Assembly: GCA_020638975.1 (NCBI GenBank)
Contig: JACKHN010000007.1
Location: forward strand, 186,001-250,000
Direction of reading: 5' to 3'
Length of the DNA: 64,000 nt
Origin: Planctomycetaceae bacterium
Lineage (GTDB): Bacteria; Planctomycetota; Planctomycetia; Pirellulales; Pirellulaceae
Positions 25,646 through 34,086 of the stretch are shown here, one piece after another. Under the pieces are notes generated by a model. The model ran no database searches. It was not told where the DNA came from and was given only the letters and a program-made list of their open reading frames with translations. The translations under genes and the position numbers were made by a program. Positions within the stretch are counted from its first letter, which is position 1. Every line of letters starts with the position of its first letter.

Positions 25646-27643
25646 CTAGGTGGCAGATAGCCTCTGCCACAGTTGTTGCAAAAGCTGGCCGCTCGCTTGC
25701 GGCATGGTTTCGCGAGAGTAGGCGGCGCGACTGTAGAGTTCCGCAAGGCGAATAGCTTCCTGAGAGACACCTGTTCCTGATTGAGCAACGTGCTGCGCGA
25801 ATTCGTGCGGCGTTTCATCACGGCGCCGCGTGAAGCCTCTCTCGCGTGACCACGCTTCGAATGCTTCAAAGCTGTATTTGATCAACTGATCGAGCGGCAA
25901 TTGCTTTGCCAGGCCCGAACGAAATGGATCCGGAAAGTCCGAGAAGGGGCGCGGCGGTGCCGCAGTATCGACTGCTTCCTCGAGTGTCTCGGTCGCTGGA
26001 GCGACGCTGCCGCCAAAGAGTCTGGCCCAGAACTCGCGCATGGCTTGAATGAAGTTCCGCACGGCATCACGGACTTGCGCCCAATACTTCCACAAAAACC
26101 ACGCGACAATCAGAATCACAATCAGCCAGTACAACAGCTTTAGTAACGTACCGATGCCACCACCAAATTGCTTCGCCAGTTTGGCGGGATCGAACTTCGG
26201 TTTGTCTGGTTGCTTTTGCTCGTTGTTGGACTGTTCCTTCGGCGACTCGGACTTCTGAGCTTCGTCTTTCTTCGCTTCTGAGTCCTGTTTCTGTTCACCC
26301 TGCTGCTGCTCGCGTTTCTCAGCGTCGGATTTTTTCTCACCGGAACGATCTTCTCGTTGCTTCTGCTTCTCGTCTGAACTAGCAGACTTGGTTTCGCTCT
26401 TCTTGTTTTCCGATTGTTTACTTTGCTGATCTTGTTGCGACTGATTCTGACGGCCCGATGAATCCATTTTCGAACCGTCCTTATCCTCCCCCTGCTTCTT
26501 GCTGCCTTGGTCGCTAGTCTTCTCGTCGCCTTCGCCTTGATCAGATTGGTCCTTGCGATCGCTTTGTTGCGGGCCGGACTTATCGGGTTCGGCCTGGCCT
26601 TTGCCGTCTTTGGACTTCTCTTGCCCCTCGCCTTCGTCGTCGCCGGGTTTGCCAGACTCTTTCTTGGCGTCCTCTCGTTTCACTTGTCGCTTTGCGTCGT
26701 CTTCTTCAGGGCCATCGTTGCCGAAACCCCAATTGCTTGCCTGCAAGTCGTCCGGCGAACCGGCGAAGGCAGGCAGATCGGTAATCGAATACTCGGCGTT
26801 GCGGCGGGGCAGGAGCATACAGAACAGCAGCAACCCAACGATCATCACCGCGCCCGTGCCCAGCCACGCGCCAGCCATCTGTGTCGGCATTTCGATACGG
26901 CGTTGGCGCAAGTAGCGACGCAAACCGAGAAAGCTGGTCGTCAGCAGCAAGCCGAGCGCCGCACCGACATAAACGACGAGCAACTTGAAAACAAATCGTC
27001 GGCTATCTTCGTTCTGACTAAACATGAAGCCCTGGCCGAATCCGAAGATCGGCAATGCGGCCATCGAGAAGTAGACGACCCACACGCCCGGTGCATGCTT
27101 CTTATTACGGGCCGCAACCATTCGCTGCCACCAAGACTTCGGCGGCTCTTCAATCGGTAGAGTGCCGGTTGTGCCTTCAAGTTCCGGCGTGTTGCTGCTT
27201 TCCCCGGCCGGATCCTCGTCGATCCCCACTGTTTGCAGCAGCCCTTCGCCCGATGCGTCTTGCTGTTCGTCGATCACGGTGCAATCCCAAGTCAACTTGT
27301 TTGAGCACCACAGAATTAGAACGACCAAGCCCGTGTTGATAACCCAGCTAAGGCGATCAAAGATGCCAGGAAACTCGATGAACTTGCCCATCACTAACAG
27401 CACGGCGACGGAGAGAATCACCGAGAATCCCATCGCTCGCTCGCGTCCCTCCTCGATCGAGATGCGACCGATCAACACCGACGCAAACACGAACAGCGCG
27501 AACACATATTGCAGCCGGGCCTGATACTGCCCTTGGTAAAACAGCTCGATCAAAAAGAAGACCAAACTGCCGACCAGTGCCATGATCAGCGCAGGGCTGA
27601 TGGCGATGATGACGTAATCGGCAAGTGTGGGGCGAGGTTTCAT
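25646..27643 (-). CDS. DUF4129 domain membrane protein with long charged linker
   Basis: A 665-residue protein. About seven hydrophobic segments fill residues 1-275, interrupted by a soluble loop near 120-175. A very low-complexity stretch of K, E, D, S, Q and G follows (about 315-490). A further transmembrane helix comes next (LLKLLYWLIVILIVAWFLWK). The C-terminal DUF4129 domain has LAKQLPLDQLIKYSFEAFEA, TPHEFAQHVAQ and LAELYSRAAYSRE. DUF4129 proteins usually accompany DUF58 and transglutaminase-like proteins in MoxR-type clusters, and a DUF58 gene is directly upstream. The protein probably has an envelope-related role. The ATG is preceded not by a Shine-Dalgarno but by a heptamer repeat tract. 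Confidence 0.85.
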   Translation of the reverse strand: MKPRPTLADYVIIAISPALIMALVGSLVFFLIELFYQGQYQARLQYVFALFVFASVLIGRISIEEGRERAMGFSVILSVAVLLVMGKFIEFPGIFDRLSWVINTGLVVLILWCSNKLTWDCTVIDEQQDASGEGLLQTVGIDEDPAGESSNTPELEGTTGTLPIEEPPKSWWQRMVAARNKKHAPGVWVVYFSMAALPIFGFGQGFMFSQNEDSRRFVFKLLVVYVGAALGLLLTTSFLGLRRYLRQRRIEMPTQMAGAWLGTGAVMIVGLLLFCMLLPRRNAEYSITDLPAFAGSPDDLQASNWGFGNDGPEEDDAKRQVKREDAKKESGKPGDDEGEGQEKSKDGKGQAEPDKSGPQQSDRKDQSDQGEGDEKTSDQGSKKQGEDKDGSKMDSSGRQNQSQQDQQSKQSENKKSETKSASSDEKQKQREDRSGEKKSDAEKREQQQGEQKQDSEAKKDEAQKSESPKEQSNNEQKQPDKPKFDPAKLAKQFGGGIGTLLKLLYWLIVILIVAWFLWKYWAQVRDAVRNFIQAMREFWARLFGGSVAPATETLEEAVDTAAPPRPFSDFPDPFRSGLAKQLPLDQLIKYSFEAFEAWSRERGFTRRRDETPHEFAQHVAQSGTGVSQEAIRLAELYSRAAYSRETMPQASGQLLQQLWQRLSAT

Positions 27644-27644
27644 C

Positions 27645-27742
27645 GAGGGATGAGGGATGAGGGATGAGGGATGAGGGAGGAAGGTAGAAGGTAGAAGGTA
27701 GAAGGTAGAAGGTAGAAGGTAGAAGGCAGAAGGTAGAAGGTA
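27645..27742. repeat. Two adjacent 7-bp tandem repeat tracts
   Basis: Four perfect GAGGGAT units (27645-27672) and a variant fifth are followed at 27680-27742 by nine GAAGGTA units, one reading GAAGGCA. The tract starts one base upstream of the ATG of the DUF4129 gene (on the complementary strand) and fills most of the gap to the DUF58 gene. Tracts of this kind can change copy number by slippage. Confidence 0.95.
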
Positions 27743-27788
27743 GAAGACGGAGGAATGTTCTTAAAATTCATCCTTCATCCCTTCTCTT

Positions 27789-29096
27789 CTACCTCAATAC
27801 AAACTTTCGGCAAACGGAGACGATCGACATTTCATCTTTCAAGTGCTGGACATCGATCCCTTGCGAGATCAGCGGGCCGGCGGCTTGGGCAAAGTCATAC
27901 TCATCATACATATTCAGAATCGCGGTGACTGCGTAGCCCTGACGGCGGAGGCTGCCGAGTGTGATGGCCGACTCGGTGGTTACTTGTGGAAGGATCGCGA
28001 TGATCGTTGCGTCGCGCGGCAGGCGATCCGCGGTTTCACCAACCAATTGTGACAGAGTCAAGCCGTCGGTCAGTTCGACACGAGCGAGCGATTCCATGAT
28101 CTGCATCAACTGCTCCGGGCCACGCTTGGTTTCGACCACGACCGGTTGCAGGCGATCGCTGGCGTCTCGCATGCTGGCCGCATTGCGAGCCGCGTCGCGG
28201 GTGCGTATGTCATGGTCCCAGCCCTCTTGGCGGATTCGATCTGCCGCGTCTCGGCCGTTCGTAATCAATCCAATCTGCTGGCCCATCTCGTAAACAGCAT
28301 TAGCGATCGACGCAGCGGCTGTCACTGCTAGCTCGCTTCGCATAGGTTCATGTTGGCGGCTGTGTGAGGCGTTATGGTATTCCAGCAGGATCGTCGCACC
28401 GGCAACGGTTGACGGTTCGTAAACCTTGCTGTGCAGTTGCCCGGTGCGAGCGGTCGCGCGCCAGTTGACACGACTGAGTGGATCACCTTGCTCGTAACGT
28501 CGGACTCCGGCGATGCGGGTCGGGTCTTCGAACAACCGATACGTCATCTTGACTTCACCGATCGGTCGCTTGGAGCTGACGTCGTACCCTTCCAACGGGA
28601 TAACTTGCGGCAGAACGAGCAGAAAGTGCGGCTTTGTCGCGACTCGATAGCGGCGATGCAAACCGAAGAGGTCTCCTGTCTCCAGAACCAAGGGACCGAG
28701 CTGATAGTACCCGCGGCGATTGCAGGTCAATTGGTAGAGCAGCGATTGCTTGGCTCCCGCCCGCAGCATCGACAACTGCAAGCGACTTCCTTCGACGGCC
28801 AGATTCGGGGGAGTATGAATGAGCGCGCGGCGAGGCAGCAGATCTTCGACCAAGCACCACGGTACAGGTAGCTTCCCTTGATTCTCGATATTGACGATCA
28901 CAGCCACGCTGTCGCCGACATCGGCCGTCAAGCGATTACACTCACGATCGGCAGTCAAGCTCTCGGCCCATTGACTGGCCAGGTAGCGGCTGACGAACAG
29001 AACGCTGAGCAGCGCGTACATGGCGTACGCGAGCAACCCCAGATCAAAGATCAGGGAAAGCACCAGGATCAGTGCTGCGCCGACGAGCCAATTCAT
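27789..29096 (-). CDS. DUF58 domain protein
   Basis: A 435-residue protein. Two N-terminal transmembrane helices (LVGAALILVLSLIFDLGLLA, YALLSVLFVSRYLA) precede an immunoglobulin-like region (VGDSVAVIVNIENQGKLPVPW) and the DUF58 core DPTRIAGVRRYEQGDPLSRVNWRATART. The C-terminal part resembles a von Willebrand A fold without a clear MIDAS motif. DUF58 proteins are usually next to MoxR ATPases; the window has no moxR gene on this side, only a prepilin-like gene 447 bp upstream. It is followed by DUF4129, and the two probably work as one membrane unit. Confidence 0.9.
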   Translation of the reverse strand: MNWLVGAALILVLSLIFDLGLLAYAMYALLSVLFVSRYLASQWAESLTADRECNRLTADVGDSVAVIVNIENQGKLPVPWCLVEDLLPRRALIHTPPNLAVEGSRLQLSMLRAGAKQSLLYQLTCNRRGYYQLGPLVLETGDLFGLHRRYRVATKPHFLLVLPQVIPLEGYDVSSKRPIGEVKMTYRLFEDPTRIAGVRRYEQGDPLSRVNWRATARTGQLHSKVYEPSTVAGATILLEYHNASHSRQHEPMRSELAVTAAASIANAVYEMGQQIGLITNGRDAADRIRQEGWDHDIRTRDAARNAASMRDASDRLQPVVVETKRGPEQLMQIMESLARVELTDGLTLSQLVGETADRLPRDATIIAILPQVTTESAITLGSLRRQGYAVTAILNMYDEYDFAQAAGPLISQGIDVQHLKDEMSIVSVCRKFVLR

Positions 29097-29235
29097 AAGA
29101 AGACGCTTTCCATCAAGATTCGACCGCTACTATATATACTCCAAACACTCAGGTCACGCTTAACATCACACGCGCTCTCCTCTCGGGGAGAGCCCTACAA
29201 GACGCTTGCAGTGGGGGCGAGCGTTTCGCTCAGGA

Positions 29236-29285
29236 CTAGTGCTGTGTTACGGCTAAGAACTCGGGTGCCCCGGGCTCTGCCAGTC
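29236..29285. mobile_element. Truncated family 1 palindromic element, copy C
   Basis: About 50 bases beginning CTAGTGCTGTGTTACGG match the left end of the copy at 25498, diverging after the first inner palindrome. The right half is missing, so this is a decayed relic. Confidence 0.65.
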
Positions 29286-29358
29286 TTCGACAGACCAACA
29301 ACGCCTGCGGATACGGGTTAGGTAGGGAGCCGATTTCGGGACCATCGTTCGAAATGAA

Positions 29359-29388
29359 GAACGGGATGACCAACTAGCCATCCCGTTC
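29359..29388 (-). terminator. Hairpin terminator after the DUF1559 gene
   Basis: A 10-bp perfect stem (29359-29368 with 29379-29388) around a 10-base loop lies about 155 bases after the DUF1559 stop on the minus strand. A T-rich stretch (TTCATTTCG) follows on that strand, weaker than a classical T-run. Confidence 0.6.
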
Positions 29389-29543
29389 CCGGTGCAAGCA
29401 TCCTTGTCGTTGCTTCGTTCCACGCCGAACAATGTTGACCGTAAAGAGACTTACTGGCTTAGCACGGTGCATGTAAAATTAATGTGCTAGGCGTCCGATC
29501 GGGTGGCGGGTTTTCCCCACCCGGCAAAGTGTGTGCTGGCGAA

Positions 29544-30578
29544 TTAGTACTCACCGACCGGGATGCCATCTTGAATTGCGAGTAGGTACTCGAATGTACT
29601 ATTCGGTGTCGCACAGCCCGCAGTGTCCGGTAGGTGCTCGATTGTTTCGCTGATGAACCGAACACTTCCATCGCCGAGTGCAAACTGAGCGCCACCCGGA
29701 TGTTGGCTCGAGAAACCACGCCGCAGTGGCGGGGCTGTCGCAGGCGTTGTGAATGCCGCGTCCAATTGATTGATTGTGACGATTCCTCCCCCGAGAACGT
29801 CTCCGAATGAATCCAAGTCTGGCGCAGTGAGCGACACCAAGGGGCGACGTCCGAAGGTATTGCCCGCACCGGCGATAAACTGAGTGCCCCCACCCGTTCC
29901 AGTCGTCTTTAGTCGCCATCGTCGTTCACCGAGTGCAATGACATTGCTGGAACCATCTGTCATGTCTCTGAAGCGAACCGCCTCATCTTGACGGAAAATT
30001 CCTCTCGCCACTGACAGACCAATTTGCCCCGGTGTGCCACCCCCGGTTTCGGAGAGATCACATGACGAATTGGCTCCGACGTAGTTCGAAGTTGCCGTGG
30101 CGACCGCATTTATTAGCCGCGTACTGTTCGTCTCTTCACCGACATCCGATGGGCAGCGAAATGCGGCAACCATGACATCAAGTACATTTTGGCCACTGGT
30201 TGGCGTCAACCCTGCATAAACCGGAACCGCCTGCGTCAACGTCGTCGAACCAGTATTCATTAAATCGGTAGCAGCATTTCCTTCGGCGAATCGCTGCGTC
30301 AATGCCCCCCAACTCCACATGTCGACGGTGGCGCTAATGGCAGCCCTATTTGGTTTGATCAGATAGCCCGGTGCAAAGCATTTGAACGTGTCATGATAAT
30401 TGTGCAGCGCCAACGCATTTTGCTTTAGATTATTGCTGCACTGCATGCGGCGAGCAGCTTCGCGAGCTGCCTGGACGGCAGGCAACAGTAACGCTACCAA
30501 GATTCCGATGATCGCAATCACCACCAACAACTCAACCAACGTGAAACCCGATTTCCGAATGCCTCGTCTCATTTTCAT
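29544..30578 (-). CDS. DUF1559 prepilin-like protein
   Basis: A 344-residue protein starting with a type IV prepilin signal: a short basic leader, then G-FTLVELLVVIAIIGILVAL with the cleavable glycine and conserved Glu+5. LLPAVQAAREAARRMQCSNN follows, which is the hallmark of the DUF1559 family, hugely expanded in Planctomycetes. The C-terminus has FSSQHPGGAQFALGDGSVRFI. These are presumed processed by prepilin peptidase and assembled or surface-exposed through type II/IV pilus-like machinery. It stands alone with long flanking gaps. Length is standard. Confidence 0.95.
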   Translation of the reverse strand: MKMRRGIRKSGFTLVELLVVIAIIGILVALLLPAVQAAREAARRMQCSNNLKQNALALHNYHDTFKCFAPGYLIKPNRAAISATVDMWSWGALTQRFAEGNAATDLMNTGSTTLTQAVPVYAGLTPTSGQNVLDVMVAAFRCPSDVGEETNSTRLINAVATATSNYVGANSSCDLSETGGGTPGQIGLSVARGIFRQDEAVRFRDMTDGSSNVIALGERRWRLKTTGTGGGTQFIAGAGNTFGRRPLVSLTAPDLDSFGDVLGGGIVTINQLDAAFTTPATAPPLRRGFSSQHPGGAQFALGDGSVRFISETIEHLPDTAGCATPNSTFEYLLAIQDGIPVGEY

Positions 30579-31227
30579 CGTACAAATCTCCGTTCCAATA
30601 GAGCCTTAAACAAACGTGTACCAATCCTCAGCCGATGTGCATCGACGAGTCTAGAAAGTGCGTAATTGGTCGCACCTTTTTTCGCATGCTCGGGGCAGCG
30701 AGGTAGGCGAGTGTTTGCGTGTAACTACAGTCGACTCGTTGAGCATTGGGCGTGCCAAAGCTGCTGCAATCTGAGCGCTGAACCCAGTCTTCGTGGTGAG
30801 ACACGGAGCAAAGTTTCACTGCCGGACCTTGGACGTGTGATCCCACGCATGCGGTCATGAGTCGTTTGCACGGATAGGTGCGCAGGCTGCATAGGCAACA
30901 GGCAACTGATTCGGCCCGGACTCTTGATACCGGCTCCAGACACGGTTCGTCTGACGGTAGCTCAATCGCAGTAATTCACTCGCTTCCACCAAAGTCATCT
31001 CCCCTAAACGAACCCGTCAGAACGATTCCGGTCGCTTACGCACCTGCAAACTCATCAAAATCGTCTCCATTCGCCGTCCCCTTCTGATGACAGCTATCAG
31101 GGGGACATTGCTAGTGACGGCTTATAGCGGTTTTTTTAGCTGCCACTTCGCGCTTTGAAGCAACCAAGTTAGGGTAGGGGCACAATCAAATGCGATTGCA
31201 GGATCACCTAGTCAGGAAACTCTAAGG
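30579..31227. other. 649-bp intergenic region, no gene seen
   Basis: The region separates the divergent DUF1559 and cytochrome genes and should hold both promoters. I found no frame with protein-like content. A short GTGCG/CGCAC hairpin followed by T bases lies near 30656-30685, but no gene ends there. Confidence 0.5.
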
Positions 31228-32640
31228 ATGAATGTTGCGTCACGCTGGATTCATCGCTGGTCCGTCGTAATGTTGTGCCTGGCAGTCATGACGATCGGCG
31301 CGTACGCGCCAGCCGAGGATCAAACCGCCTCAGCAGGCGGCTACGAGGCGCTGCGAACTCACCCATTTCTGCCGCCCGACTTCGATGAGGAAGTGTTTGC
31401 TTCCTTGTGGACCGTCTGGCCCGAGCCGGAACGCTCCGCTGCCGAGAAGGCGGACAACGCGACTCGCCGCCAGTTGACGTTCTCCTACTACGGCTTGATT
31501 CCGGACACCGCGGCAGTCGGATCGAACACGCTTGGTCTGCATGCCGAGGCGCTCAAACCGAGCCCGCTTGGCTATGTGGTCGATGCACGCGGCCAATGGA
31601 CGATGAACTGTCTGGCTTGTCACGGGGGTAAAGTAGCGGGACAAGTCATCCCCGGTTTGCCGAACTCGCACATTGCGTTACAGACGCTGACCGAGGACGT
31701 GCGAACCGTCAAGCTGCAACAGGGGAAGATGCTTTCGCACTTGGATCTAGGGTCGTTGAAAGTGCCGCTTGGCTCGAGCAATGGCACGACGAATGCGGTC
31801 ATCTTCGGCGTCGCCCTGGGCTCGCTGCGCAATCCCGACATGAGTTTGAACCTAACACGCGGACTTCCACCACTGTTGCACCACGACGTCGATGCTCCGC
31901 CGTTTTGGAACGTCCGCAAGAAAAAGTCACTGTACGCCGACGGCCACTCGCCCAAAACGCCTCGACCGCTGATGCAATTCATTTTGCTGCCGCAAGTCAA
32001 TCTCGCGAAACTCACCGAATGGGAGCCACAATTCGCAGACATTCTCGCGTGGATCGAGTCGCTCGAACCGCCGAAGTATCCCTTCGAGATCGACCTTACG
32101 CTGGCGGCACGCGGCGAGCGAGTGTTCATTGATAATTGTGCCCGCTGCCACGGCACGTACGGTGCTGATGGAGAGTACGAGCAGAAGACGATTGAGCTGG
32201 ACGAGGTCGGCACCGATCCGTTGCGATTCCGTTCGCTGACTCGCGAGCAGCGTCAGGGTGTGAAGGACAGTTGGCTGAGTCGTTTCGGCGTCGATCTCGT
32301 CGAAGTCGATCCGATCGGTTACGTCGCCCCGCCACTTGACGGCATCTGGGCCAGCGCCCCCTACTTCCACAACGGATCGGTTCCCACGCTGTGGCATGTC
32401 TTGCATCCGGAGACTCGTCCGATCGTTTGGAAGAGAACCGAAGACGGCTACGACCGAGAACAGGTGGGGCTAGAGATTGAGACCTTCGACGAAGTCCCTT
32501 CGAGCGTAAAAAACGCAGTCCATCGCCGCCGATACTTCAACACGCAACTTCCCGGCAAGAGTGCCGCGGGACACACTTTCCCCAGCGTGTTGAACGAGGA
32601 CGAGAAAGGTGAGCTACTACAGTATCTAAAGACGCTGTGA
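31228..32640 (+). CDS. RoxA-like di-haem c-type cytochrome
   Basis: A 470-residue exported protein with a Sec signal (VVMLCLAVMTIGAYAPAEDQ). Two CxxCH haem sites are present: C128LAC131H and C304ARC307H. The segment GIWASAPYFHNGSVPTLWHV and the preceding YVAPPL match the RoxA-type (rubber oxygenase/MauG-related) cytochrome family, where the first part is related to di-haem peroxidases. Rubber oxygenase activity itself is not implied; most family members are uncharacterised periplasmic redox proteins. It is encoded alone. The AAGGATG start context gives only a weak ribosome site. Confidence 0.83.
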   Translation: MNVASRWIHRWSVVMLCLAVMTIGAYAPAEDQTASAGGYEALRTHPFLPPDFDEEVFASLWTVWPEPERSAAEKADNATRRQLTFSYYGLIPDTAAVGSNTLGLHAEALKPSPLGYVVDARGQWTMNCLACHGGKVAGQVIPGLPNSHIALQTLTEDVRTVKLQQGKMLSHLDLGSLKVPLGSSNGTTNAVIFGVALGSLRNPDMSLNLTRGLPPLLHHDVDAPPFWNVRKKKSLYADGHSPKTPRPLMQFILLPQVNLAKLTEWEPQFADILAWIESLEPPKYPFEIDLTLAARGERVFIDNCARCHGTYGADGEYEQKTIELDEVGTDPLRFRSLTREQRQGVKDSWLSRFGVDLVEVDPIGYVAPPLDGIWASAPYFHNGSVPTLWHVLHPETRPIVWKRTEDGYDREQVGLEIETFDEVPSSVKNAVHRRRYFNTQLPGKSAAGHTFPSVLNEDEKGELLQYLKTL

Positions 32641-33239
32641 GAACGGACCAGTTTTGGGTAAGGAAATCGTCGAACCGGAATCCGAGGGCGATCCCCAAGG
32701 GCAACCGAGATACACGCGCAGTAACCTGCGAACTCAGGCCGGACGATTGAAGCTCGGCTCGGCCACGGCGGTTGGGGTTCTACATCCAGGAATGAATTAT
32801 TCGCTGCTGACCAAAGTCAAACGTCTGACCGGGCAAGCTCCACTCGCCTCGCGACCCGCGGTATCGATTCATCGAATGCGTCAAGGCGAAGTTCCGCCGT
32901 CACGGTGATCCGGTCAACCGTGTGGATGCGAAGTAGAACGAACTGATCGGAAGTTCAAAAACGACGGTAACACTTGGTGTCTGGCGGTTGAAGGAGTCAA
33001 CCTGTATGACGTCGGACAGGTCCTGGTTCAACGGTCTTCCACGCTCGTGATCTCGCGATTGTCCATGCGATTGGAGCTACGTCACGGAAATCTAAGTTTT
33101 AGATTTACGATCAGCGGCTGGATGCGTCGATCAGTTCTCTAGGCTCCGAGATATCTTTCTCGGCCAACTTTTCTAGCATCAGCGAGTGGCATTCGCCACA
33201 TCTCGTGACTCCAACACTCTCTCACCGAAGCCAATCACG
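32641..33239. other. 599-bp region, no convincing gene
   Basis: Between the cytochrome and the methyltransferase the only longer frame (32654-32908, 84 codons) has no protein-like pattern. Small hairpins occur near 33088-33106 and 33150-33170. It may contain decayed sequence; nothing further can be supported. Confidence 0.45.
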
Positions 33240-33977
33240 ATGACTCAACAGAATTCGTCTAGTAATCATACTCTGTCGTTGGAGGCTCATCGACTTTCAC
33301 CGTGGCAGCGCGTTGCGTTGCCCATAATGGCAGGCCCGATGCGTGGTACTCGATGGGCTCCTGCGAGCGGCGGGAAAGTCGCTCGCCTGTTGTGCGGCAC
33401 GTACGAGAGAGAACAGACACAGAAATTCTGCGATGTGCTAGCGGAAGGCGATATACTGTTCGACGTCGGCGCTTCGGTCGGGTACTACACCCTTCTTTCC
33501 GCCAAGTTTGTCGGGCTGCGGGGACATGTCGTCGCTTTTGAGCCCGATCCAAAAAACATCGCGTACTTGCGCCGTCACGTGAAGGCCAATCAGTTATCAA
33601 ACGTAAGTATCCACGAGATGGCGGTCGCGGATCAGGAAGGGACGGCTCGCTTTGAATTCGGTACCGGCACAGGTACGGGACGACTTTCATCGGGTGGTTC
33701 GTTGTCGGTTCCGGTGACCAGCTTGGATAAGTTCTCGGCAGAACACAACTTGCGACCGACACATATCAAGATCGATGTCGAGGGCGCGGAAACTCAGGTT
33801 CTGAAGGGTGCTCGCGAGTTGCTATCGGAGACTCACCCGACGATCTTTCTTTCCACTCATGGTAGCGACGTGCACGAAACCTGCTGCCGCCTGCTGCGTG
33901 AGCTGAACTACGACTTGCAGCCTATGAATGGTGGCGACCTGCGTACATCGGACGAAGTGTTTTGCCGCGCCGCATAG
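33240..33977 (+). CDS. FkbM family methyltransferase
   Basis: A 245-residue SAM-dependent methyltransferase. Motif I is ILFDVGASVGYYTLLSAKFVG; further FkbM hallmarks are VVAFEPDPKNIAYLRRHVK, the acidic strand end after motif I, and LRPTHIKIDVEGAETQVLKGA (the I-K-I-D-V-E-G-x-E signature). FkbM enzymes O-methylate sugars or polyketides. The start ATG 33240 fits better than GTG 33186, since the upstream codons look random. No sugar-biosynthesis genes flank it, so the acceptor is unknown. Confidence 0.92.
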   Translation: MTQQNSSSNHTLSLEAHRLSPWQRVALPIMAGPMRGTRWAPASGGKVARLLCGTYEREQTQKFCDVLAEGDILFDVGASVGYYTLLSAKFVGLRGHVVAFEPDPKNIAYLRRHVKANQLSNVSIHEMAVADQEGTARFEFGTGTGTGRLSSGGSLSVPVTSLDKFSAEHNLRPTHIKIDVEGAETQVLKGARELLSETHPTIFLSTHGSDVHETCCRLLRELNYDLQPMNGGDLRTSDEVFCRAA

Positions 33978-34086
33978 CGATTTCCTTGTCACGGCGTCTC
34001 CGACGCTTCTAGGCAATTTAGCGACGGCAATGGGGAAGTTACACAAGTCAACCGTAGACGCGGCGCGCGGCAACTCCGCGTAACAT

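Larger units (their letters stand above)
29097..29543. other. Intergenic region with element fragment and terminator
   Basis: No gene is seen. The stretch holds a truncated family 1 element near 29236-29285 and the terminator hairpin of the DUF1559 gene at 29359-29388. A TATATATAC run near 29133 could be part of a promoter for the DUF58 gene, but no good -35 match goes with it. Confidence 0.5.

Noticed and set aside
27645..27742. CRISPR-like array
   Set aside because: Units are 7 bp without spacers; this is a simple tandem repeat.
30656..30685. Hairpin with T-run resembling a terminator
   Set aside because: Only five base pairs, and no gene ends upstream of it on that strand.
32654..32908. 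84-codon plus-strand frame after the cytochrome gene
   Set aside because: No domain, poor start context and composition unlike neighbouring genes.
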